Assembly: GCA_024709365.1 (NCBI GenBank)
Contig: JANJWV010000006.1
Span: 1-42,671 of the forward strand
Length of the DNA stretch: 42,671 nt
Direction of reading: 5' to 3'
Source: Desulfomicrobium sp.
Lineage (GTDB): Bacteria; Desulfobacterota; Desulfovibrionia; Desulfovibrionales; Desulfomicrobiaceae
Both the position numbers and the translations under genes were made by a program. The notes under the pieces are model-generated. The model made no database searches, was not told where the DNA came from, and saw only the letters and a list, made by a program, of their open reading frames with translations. Below, in pieces: positions 36,515 to 42,671 of the stretch (positions are counted from its first letter, which is position 1; each line of letters opens with the position of its first letter).

Positions 36515-37281
36515 TGACCCGGGAAGTGCTGCGGCGCATGCGCTCCCGGTTCGTGGGGCTGGCGGGCGGGTACGCGGAGCGGCTGGGGGAGCGGCGGGAG
36601 CACATCGTCCTCAAGCGCGACCATTCCCTCCGCGTGCACGCCCTGGCCGCCAGGATCGTGGCCGGCGAAGCGCTCGCGCCGGCCCTCCCGTACCTGGCCG
36701 CATCCCTGCTGCACGACATCGGGCGGTTCCCGCAGTTCGAGCGCTTCGGCACGTACCGCGACGACGAGTCCGTGGACCATGGGGACGAGGGGGCCGCCTT
36801 CCTCGACGGAAGCGGCCTTCTGGAAACCTTCGGGGAGCGCGAGAGGGACTGCATCATTCAGGCCGTGCGGATGCACAACAAGCGGGAGATTCCGGAGGGC
36901 ATGGACCCCCTGGCCAGGTCCATCTGCGAGGTGGTGCGGGACGCCGACAAGCTCGACATCGTGCCCGTGGTCCTGTCCAAAATCCAGGCCGCCGGGCCGC
37001 GCGACCCGGTGGTCACGCTGGGGCTGGCCGACGAGCCGCTGGCCTGGACGCCGTCGGTGCTGGAAAGGGTGGCCGCAGGCGACAACCCGTTCTACGGGGA
37101 ACTGCGCTGCATCAACGATTTCACGCTGCTGCTCGCGTCCTGGGGGCCGGTGCTGGTGCATGGCGCCAGCCGCCGCATTTTCGCCGTCCGGGGCTACCTG
37201 GACCGGCTTTTCGCCATTCTCCCCGCCGATCCCGTCTTCGTCGCCCTCAAGGCCGATCTGGCCCGCCGTCTCGCGGCCTGA
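36514..37281 (+). CDS. HD domain phosphohydrolase
   Basis: This 255-residue cytoplasmic protein has the metal-dependent HD fold: H37 in the first helix (RDHSLRVHA), H67-D68 in SLLHDIGRF, H89 in VDHGDEG, H121, and D145 in VRDADKLDIV. HD proteins hydrolyse phosphate esters of nucleotides or related compounds. The substrate cannot be read here. It overlaps the preceding small gene by one base. Its 3' end overlaps the convergent BPL_N gene by 35 bases. Confidence 0.88.
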   Translation: MTREVLRRMRSRFVGLAGGYAERLGERREHIVLKRDHSLRVHALAARIVAGEALAPALPYLAASLLHDIGRFPQFERFGTYRDDESVDHGDEGAAFLDGSGLLETFGERERDCIIQAVRMHNKREIPEGMDPLARSICEVVRDADKLDIVPVVLSKIQAAGPRDPVVTLGLADEPLAWTPSVLERVAAGDNPFYGELRCINDFTLLLASWGPVLVHGASRRIFAVRGYLDRLFAILPADPVFVALKADLARRLAA

Positions 37282-38491
37282 GCTGCAGCCACAAGAGCTC
37301 GTCCAGAGTCTGCAGGATTTCCCCGTAGAGTCCGCCGTAGCCCGGGAATTTGCCGAAGAGCTCCTGCTTGCTCCGCTGCAGGCTGGGGGAGGCGCTCGCT
37401 TCGGGCGAGGAGGGGGCAGTGGCCAGAATGCGGCGCTCTTCCAGCAGGTATTTCCTGGCCCGGAGGCAGAATTCCCGGCACAGCGACAGGCACGGCCCGC
37501 GACGCGCCTCCCAGAAGACCCGGGCCTCGGGCGGCGCGACCGTGTGCCGCGCCTGCCAGACCATGGCCAGCAGAAAATTGAGGGGCGAGCCGGGAACGCC
37601 GCGTCGCCAGCCCAGGAGCCACGGCGCGCGCCAGGAGAGCAGGAAGTGCCCCTGGCCGAAGGCGATGAGGTCCGACAGTGCGGCCTGCATGTCGGCGAGG
37701 GGCTGGTCGGCCCACAGGGGGGCCTCCAGGCGAAGGTCCCAGGCCGGGACCGTTGCGCCGCGTTCAAGGCCCAGCAGGCGGCAGAGCAGGGCGTTGGCCT
37801 GGGGCGAGTCCGGCGTCTCCAGGTGGGCGTAACTGAGCACGAAGGTCCCGCGTCCGAACCTGCCGCGGATGACGCAGGGTTCGCCGCGCAGCCTCTCCGG
37901 ATTCAGGTTGATGCCGTAAAGCCCCTCCCATTGCCCCACCTCGTCGGTCGCGACGCCCGACCATTCCAGGTCCGCCGACCAGAAGTCCGGGCCCGGCCCT
38001 TCGTAGCGTGCCACGACATCCAGGGGTTGCGCCCGGTCGGGCTCGAACTGGGACGGCCACCAGACCGGCAGGTCTGCCTCGTAATCGGGTCCGCCGTCGC
38101 AGACCGTGCAGCGCAGGTGCCCGCTGAAGTTGGGCAGCCGGCGGCTGGCCGCCTTGCGGGACCACGAGCACAGGTCCAGGCACGGCGTGCCGCCCTCGGA
38201 GCCCAGGGCCAGACCGGCCCCGCCGCAGAAGCCGAGATAGGCCCCGCCCCTGTTGACGTAGGCGCGGATCTCGCGCCGACCTTCTTCGCCCAGGGACATG
38301 GACTTGAGCCTGGCCCAGCCGCCCGGCATGACCAGCGTCGACGGCCCGAGGTCGCGCAGGCGCCCACCACGGATGTCTTCGGCCCGGAGCAGGACGAAGG
38401 GGGCGCGCAGGGCATTCAGGGCGTGAACGAGGAGCAGGCCCCAGAGGTGGGATTCGTCCCACATGACGGCCAGGGCAGGGAAGGTGCGCAT
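37247..38491 (-). CDS. BPL_N-domain protein (glutamine-amidotransferase-like)
   Basis: This 414-residue protein has an N-terminal domain like that found at the front of some eukaryotic biotin-protein ligases (BPL_N), which has a class I glutamine amidotransferase fold. LVMPGGWARLKSMSL at 53-67 and the nucleophile-elbow-like LGFCGGAGLAL, with C89, support this. The rest (about 200-414) is not recognised and no biotin-ligase catalytic domain is seen. ATG 38491 matches the expected N-terminus, but no strong ribosome site precedes it. The gene is convergent with, and overlaps, the HD gene, and divergent from valS. Confidence 0.75.
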   Translation of the reverse strand: MRTFPALAVMWDESHLWGLLLVHALNALRAPFVLLRAEDIRGGRLRDLGPSTLVMPGGWARLKSMSLGEEGRREIRAYVNRGGAYLGFCGGAGLALGSEGGTPCLDLCSWSRKAASRRLPNFSGHLRCTVCDGGPDYEADLPVWWPSQFEPDRAQPLDVVARYEGPGPDFWSADLEWSGVATDEVGQWEGLYGINLNPERLRGEPCVIRGRFGRGTFVLSYAHLETPDSPQANALLCRLLGLERGATVPAWDLRLEAPLWADQPLADMQAALSDLIAFGQGHFLLSWRAPWLLGWRRGVPGSPLNFLLAMVWQARHTVAPPEARVFWEARRGPCLSLCREFCLRARKYLLEERRILATAPSSPEASASPSLQRSKQELFGKFPGYGGLYGEILQTLDELLWLQLRPRDGGPDRP

Positions 38492-38578
38492 GACCCGGAT
38501 GCCTAGCAGGATACGGCATGGCGGGCAAGTCGGGCTTGATTTTTGGGGTGCGCCCCAGTACTCATTTTTGTTTCCGCC

Positions 38579-38603
38579 GCGCCGGGCCTCCCGGCGCTTT
38601 TTT
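38579..38603 (+). terminator. terminator-like hairpin upstream of valS
   Basis: GCGCCGGG (38579-38586) and CCCGGCGC (38590-38597) form an 8-bp stem with a three-base loop, followed by six T. It ends about 30 bases before valS. A TTGATT (38536-38541) with a weak TACTCA 17 bases later lies upstream. Confidence 0.75.
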
Positions 38604-38633
38604 CGCCGCAATCAGCTCACTGGAGTCCATCAT

Positions 38634-41297
38634 ATGGCCAACGAGACGCTTTCCAAGGGATACGAACCCGCCGACGTGGAAGGGCGCTGGCTCGACTACT
38701 GGAAGTCGCACCAGAGTTTCACGCCCGACGCGGCCAAGGCCGCCGCGCACCCCAAGGACAACTATTCCATCGTCATCCCGCCGCCCAACGTTACCGGGGC
38801 CCTGCACATGGGCCACGCCCTCAATATCACCCTGCAGGACATCATGTGCCGCTTTATGCGCCAGCACGGAAAGACCGTCCTGTGGGTGCCGGGCACGGAC
38901 CACGCGGGCATCGCCACCCAGAACGTGGTGGAACGCAAGCTCCTGGCCGAAGGCAAGCGCCGCGAGGATCTGGGCCGCGAGGCCTTCATCGAGCGCGTCT
39001 GGGAATGGAAGGAAGACTACGGCGGACGCATCCTGAACCAGATCCGCCGCCTGGGAGCCAGCGTCGACTGGACCCGCGAGCGCTTCACCATGGACGAGGG
39101 CCTGTCCAAGGCCGTGCGCGAAGTTTTCGTCTCCCTCTACGAGCAGGGCCTGGTCTACCGCGGCAAGTACATCGTCAACTGGTGCACCCGTTGCCACACG
39201 GCCCTGGCCGACGACGAGGTCGAGTACGCCCCGGCCAAGTCCACGCTCTACCACCTGCGCTACCCCCTGGAGGACGGTTCGGGCTTCGTCACCGTGGCCA
39301 CGGTCCGCCCCGAAACCATGCTCGGCGACACGGCCGTGGCCGTGCACCCCGAGGACGAGCGCTACCAGGACATGGTCGGCAAGTTCGTCATCCTGCCCCT
39401 GGTGGGCCGCCGCATCCCGGTCATCGCCGACGCCTACGTGGACCGCGAGTTCGGCACCGGCTGCCTGAAGATCACCCCGGCCCACGACATGAACGACTGG
39501 GAGATGGGCCGCAAGTTCGGCCTCGAGGCCGTCAGCGTCATCGACGACAAGGGCCTCATGAACGACAACGCCCCCGAGGCCTACCGCGGCCTGACCGCGG
39601 CCAAGTGCCGCGAGCGCATCGTCGAGGACCTCAAGGCCTGCGGCGCCCTGGTGGCCGAGGAACCCTACGAGAACAAGGTCAACCAGTGCTACCGCTGCAA
39701 GACGACCATCGAGCCCTTCGTGTCCGAGCAGTGGTTCGTGTCCGTCAAGCCCCTGGCCGAGAAGGCGAGGGCCGCGGTGGAGGACGGCCGCACGACCATC
39801 TGGCCGGCCCAGTGGAACAAGACCTACTACAACTGGCTCGACAACATCCGCGACTGGTGCATCTCGCGCCAGCTGTGGTGGGGCCACCGCATCCCGGTCT
39901 GGACCTGCCGCGACTGCGGCGAGGTCATCGTGGCCCGCCAGGACCCGACGGCCTGCACGTGCGGCAGCGCCAACCTGACCCAGGACGAGGATGTCCTCGA
40001 CACCTGGTTCTCCTCGGCCCTGTGGCCCTTCTCGACCATGGGCTGGCCCGAGAAGACGCATGAGCTGGCGGCCTTCTACCCGACCTCGCTCCTGGTCACG
40101 GGTTTCGACATCCTCTTCTTCTGGGTGGCCCGCATGATGATGATGGGCCTGCAGTTCATGGACAACGTGCCCTTCAAGGACGTCTACATCCACGCCCTGG
40201 TCCGCGACGAGCACGGCAAGAAGATGTCCAAGTCCACGGGCAACGTCATCGACCCTCTGCAGATGATCGACAAGTACGGCTGCGACTCCCTGCGCTTCAC
40301 CCTGACCTCTTTCGCCGCCATGGGCCGCGACATCAAGCTGTCCGAGGCGCGCATCGAGGGCTACCGGCATTTCATCAACAAGATCTGGAACGCGGCCCGC
40401 TTCGCCCTCATGCATGTGGACGGCAGTGAGCCCGAGTTCGACCCCGCTGCCCTGACCGGCCTGCACCACAAGTGGATCCTGCACCGCCTGGAGGTGCTCA
40501 AGAAGGAGCACGCGGCGCAGATCGAGGGCTACCGCTTTAACGAGGCGGCCCAGGGCCTCTACGGGTTCGTCTGGCGCGAGTTCTGCGACTGGTACCTGGA
40601 GCTCATCAAGCCCGAACTCTACGGCGAGGACCAGGCGGCCAAGGCCGCGGCGCGTTCGTGTCTGAAGCACGTGCTGTCCGAGATCATGGTCATCGCGCAC
40701 CCCATCATCCCCTTCGTGACCCAGGAGATCTGGTCCTGCATCCCGTCCCTGGACGCCGAGAGCCTGTCCGTGCGGCCCTACCCCAAGGCCCGGCCCGAGT
40801 GCGAGAACGAGACGGCCGTGCGCGACATGGAGTTCCTGCAGGGCGTCATCGTGGCCGTGCGCAACATCCGCGCCGAGCTGGGCGTGGCGCCGGGCATCGC
40901 CCTGAACGTCCTGGTGCGCGCCGGCGGCGAGGACCAGGCGTTCCTGGCGGCCCACGAGACCGAGATCGCGGCCCTGGCCCGCGTCGGGTCCCTGACGGCG
41001 GCCCCGGACATCGAGCCGCCCAAGGGCTGCGCCTCGGCCGTGGTCCGCGGCTGCGAGCTCTTCGTGCCCCTGGCCGGCGTGGTGGACTTCGAGGCCGAGC
41101 TGGCCCGCCTGGACAAGGAACTGGGCAAGATCACCAAGGAACTCGATTTCGTGACAAAAAAACTCGGCAACGAGAGCTTCGTCAGCAAGGCCCCCGAGGA
41201 CGTGGTGGCCAAGGAGAAGGCCAAGGCGGCGGAGTTCGCCGAGAAGAAGGCCGCCCTGGAGCAGCTGCGGGCCAAGGTGCAGGAGTTCGTCGGCTAG
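38634..41297 (+). CDS. valS: valyl-tRNA synthetase
   Basis: This 887-residue class Ia enzyme charges tRNA-Val. The HIGH-type motif is HMGH at 58-61 in PPPNVTGALHMGH. The KMSKS motif is exact at 530-534. An editing (CP1) domain lies between, with TVRPETMLGDTAVAVHP around 223-239. A zinc-ribbon-like set of cysteines is at about 425, 428, 441 and 443. The C-terminal coiled-coil of ValRS is present (from about 830, KELGKITKEL). ATG 38634 has GGAG about nine bases upstream. The terminator-like hairpin upstream hints at control, or simply at the end of run-through transcripts. Confidence 0.97.
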   Translation: MANETLSKGYEPADVEGRWLDYWKSHQSFTPDAAKAAAHPKDNYSIVIPPPNVTGALHMGHALNITLQDIMCRFMRQHGKTVLWVPGTDHAGIATQNVVERKLLAEGKRREDLGREAFIERVWEWKEDYGGRILNQIRRLGASVDWTRERFTMDEGLSKAVREVFVSLYEQGLVYRGKYIVNWCTRCHTALADDEVEYAPAKSTLYHLRYPLEDGSGFVTVATVRPETMLGDTAVAVHPEDERYQDMVGKFVILPLVGRRIPVIADAYVDREFGTGCLKITPAHDMNDWEMGRKFGLEAVSVIDDKGLMNDNAPEAYRGLTAAKCRERIVEDLKACGALVAEEPYENKVNQCYRCKTTIEPFVSEQWFVSVKPLAEKARAAVEDGRTTIWPAQWNKTYYNWLDNIRDWCISRQLWWGHRIPVWTCRDCGEVIVARQDPTACTCGSANLTQDEDVLDTWFSSALWPFSTMGWPEKTHELAAFYPTSLLVTGFDILFFWVARMMMMGLQFMDNVPFKDVYIHALVRDEHGKKMSKSTGNVIDPLQMIDKYGCDSLRFTLTSFAAMGRDIKLSEARIEGYRHFINKIWNAARFALMHVDGSEPEFDPAALTGLHHKWILHRLEVLKKEHAAQIEGYRFNEAAQGLYGFVWREFCDWYLELIKPELYGEDQAAKAAARSCLKHVLSEIMVIAHPIIPFVTQEIWSCIPSLDAESLSVRPYPKARPECENETAVRDMEFLQGVIVAVRNIRAELGVAPGIALNVLVRAGGEDQAFLAAHETEIAALARVGSLTAAPDIEPPKGCASAVVRGCELFVPLAGVVDFEAELARLDKELGKITKELDFVTKKLGNESFVSKAPEDVVAKEKAKAAEFAEKKAALEQLRAKVQEFVG

Positions 41298-41381
41298 CCG
41301 GCCCACGTATTCTGACTGACTGTTGAACAACTCGAAATTCGCAGGACGTTGAAAAACGGCCTGACAGAGAAAGGAAACATC

Positions 41382-42671
41382 ATGGCCAAAGCGTATCTCA
41401 TCGGCGCGGGCCCGGGCGACCCGGGCCTGATCACGGTCAAGGGGCAGCGCCTCCTGCAGGAGTGCGAGGTCGTCATCTACGACTACCTCGCCAACAAGAG
41501 CTTTCTGTCCCTGTGCCGCCCCGACGCCGAGATCATCTACGTGGGCAAGAAGGGCGGGGATCACACCCTGCCCCAGGATCAGATCAACGAGCTCATCGTG
41601 GCCAAGGTCAGGGAAGGCAAGGACGTGGCGCGCCTCAAGGGCGGCGACCCGTACATCTTCGGCCGCGGCGCCGAGGAGGCCGAGGAGCTGCTGGAAGCGG
41701 GCCTGGAGTTCGAGGTCGTGCCCGGCGTGACCTCGGCCGTGGCCGGAGCGGCCTACGCGGGCATCCCGCTGACGCACCGCAAGTACGCTTCCTCCGTGTC
41801 GCTGATCACCGGCCACGAGGACCCGACCAAGCCCGACTCGGCCCACAACTGGCCGGCCCTGGCCACGGCGGCCAGCACTCTGTGCTTCTACATGGGCGTC
41901 AAGAACCTGCCCTACATCACGGGCAAGCTCATGGAGAACGGCATGCGCCCCGACATGCCTGCCGCTCTGGTGCGCTGGGGCACGACGAGCGAGCACCAGT
42001 CCTGGGTCTCCACCGTGAGCGAGATTTCGGCCCTGGCCGAGCGCGAGGGCATCAAGGCCCCGTCCATGCTCGTGGTCGGCGAGGTGGTGCAGCTCCACGA
42101 CACGCTGAACTGGTTCGAGAAGCTGCCCCTGCACGGCAAGGGCGTGGTCGTGACCCGCGCCCGCGAGCAGGCCAGCGGCCTCAAAGACACCCTGGAGCGC
42201 CTGGGCGCGGCCTGCTACGAATTCCCGACCATCACCATCGTGCCCCTGGAGGACTACGCCCCGGTGCGCGAGGCCATCGACGGGCTTTGCCGTTACGACT
42301 GGGTCATCTTCACCTCGGTCAACGGCGTGCGGCATTTCTGGAACCAGCTCGAACTGGTCGGCAAGGACGCCCGGGCCCTGGGGGCCGCGCAGGTGGCGGC
42401 CATCGGCCCGGCCACGGCCGAGGCCCTGCTTGAGCGCGGTATCCGTCCCGACTTCATCCCGCCTAAGTACGTGGCCGAATCCGTGGTCGAAGGCTTGCTT
42501 GAGCGCGGCGTGGCCGGCAAGAAGGTCCTCATCCCCCGGGCCAGGGTCGCCCGCGAGGTGCTGCCCGAGGAGCTGGCCAAGGTGGCCGCGCAGGTCGACG
42601 TGCTGCCGGTCTACGAGACGAAGCTGACCCAGGAGGACGGGGCCGAGATCGTCGACCTGCTGGAAAAGGGC
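41382..42671 (+). CDS. cobA: fused uroporphyrinogen-III C-methyltransferase / uroporphyrinogen-III synthase (5' part)
   Basis: The frame runs off the right edge, so 430 residues are visible. Residues 1 to about 250 are the SAM uroporphyrinogen-III methyltransferase: GAGPGDPGLITVKG at 8-21 and GGDPYIFGRGAEE further on, then PGVTSAVAGAAYAGIPLTHR. It makes precorrin-2 for siroheme, cobalamin and, in sulfate reducers, the alternative heme path. From about 250 (KGVVVTRAREQASGLKDTL, then VIFTSVNGVRHFW) comes a HemD-like uroporphyrinogen-III synthase domain. The fusion places two consecutive steps in one chain and is known in Desulfovibrio (family knowledge). AAAGGA lies seven bases before ATG 41382. 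Confidence 0.94.
   Translation, partial: MAKAYLIGAGPGDPGLITVKGQRLLQECEVVIYDYLANKSFLSLCRPDAEIIYVGKKGGDHTLPQDQINELIVAKVREGKDVARLKGGDPYIFGRGAEEAEELLEAGLEFEVVPGVTSAVAGAAYAGIPLTHRKYASSVSLITGHEDPTKPDSAHNWPALATAASTLCFYMGVKNLPYITGKLMENGMRPDMPAALVRWGTTSEHQSWVSTVSEISALAEREGIKAPSMLVVGEVVQLHDTLNWFEKLPLHGKGVVVTRAREQASGLKDTLERLGAACYEFPTITIVPLEDYAPVREAIDGLCRYDWVIFTSVNGVRHFWNQLELVGKDARALGAAQVAAIGPATAEALLERGIRPDFIPPKYVAESVVEGLLERGVAGKKVLIPRARVAREVLPEELAKVAAQVDVLPVYETKLTQEDGAEIVDLLEKG

Noticed and set aside
38492-38633. T-box riboswitch before valS
   Set aside because: The gap is only 142 bases and no T-box core or specifier loop was seen.
41298-41381. Possible repeat or element end before cobA
   Set aside because: Some resemblance to the 16727-16851 repeat (TTGAACA, AATTCG) was noticed, but the match is too short to support a copy.
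38562-42335. Very long minus-strand frame opposite valS and cobA
   Set aside because: The plus strand has clear ValRS and CobA motifs; the minus frame is a compositional artefact.

Overview
The window is about 65% GC and reads as ordinary chromosomal DNA of a Gram-negative, sulfate-reducing type deltaproteobacterium, most likely in the order Desulfovibrionales. This is inferred from rubrerythrin, thiol peroxidase and ferritin, a SulP sulfate-type transporter, a fused CobA-HemD enzyme, the rpsU-dnaG-rpoD operon with mutS2 inside it, and a CgeB/GT9 glycosyltransferase pair. No phylogenetic test was possible, so genus and species are left open. The window begins inside dnaE and ends inside cobA-hemD. 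Every gap between genes is shorter than 300 bases. No tRNA, rRNA, CRISPR array, complete insertion sequence or prophage was seen.

Layout. 1-1925 (+): the end of dnaE, then queD and dtd. 2021-5119 (+): two adjacent glycosyltransferases, ending in a perfect bidirectional terminator. 5196-11716 (-): a tetR gene and a three-gene RND efflux system (membrane fusion protein, pump, outer-membrane lipoprotein), with operator-like palindromes before tetR and before the pump genes. 11961-12764 (+): rubrerythrin and a small protein. 12853-15686 (-): a TrmO/class II aldolase fusion, then a DEAD-box helicase whose motif II reads YEAD. 15876-19062 (+): a tandem universal stress protein, a 125-bp MITE-like hairpin, and a SulP transporter with a large hydrophilic insertion. 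19123-22604 (-): a phosphodiesterase/alkaline-phosphatase-superfamily enzyme followed closely by a UvrD/PcrA-type helicase. 22802-25363 (+): tpx, ferritin, a DUF2062 membrane protein and rsmA. 25635-26103 (+): HU and a 57-residue membrane protein. 26254-33479 (+): rpsU-yqeY-mutS2-dnaG-rpoD and an exported nuclease. 33504-37281 (+): trkA-trkH, a small protein and an HD hydrolase. 37247-38491 (-): a BPL_N (glutamine-amidotransferase-like) protein. 38634-42671 (+): valS and cobA-hemD.

How the genes work together. Most are information-processing housekeeping: replication (dnaE, dnaG, HU), transcription (rpoD), translation and tRNA/rRNA modification (rpsU, rsmA, valS, dtd, queD, trmO), and repair (mutS2, helicase). 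Mixed in are oxidative-stress genes suited to an anaerobe that meets oxygen (rbr, tpx, ferritin, usp), ion and sulfate transport (Trk, SulP), drug efflux, and siroheme/heme synthesis (cobA-hemD).

I found no clear new multi-gene defence or biosynthetic system. The items most worth a second look are the YEAD helicase, the TrmO-aldolase fusion, the leaderless tetR promoter with an operator in its spacer, the MITE-like hairpin whose mismatches become G-U pairs only on the minus strand, the SulP insertion, and three terminator-like hairpins at or next to gene starts (DUF2062, valS, nuclease).
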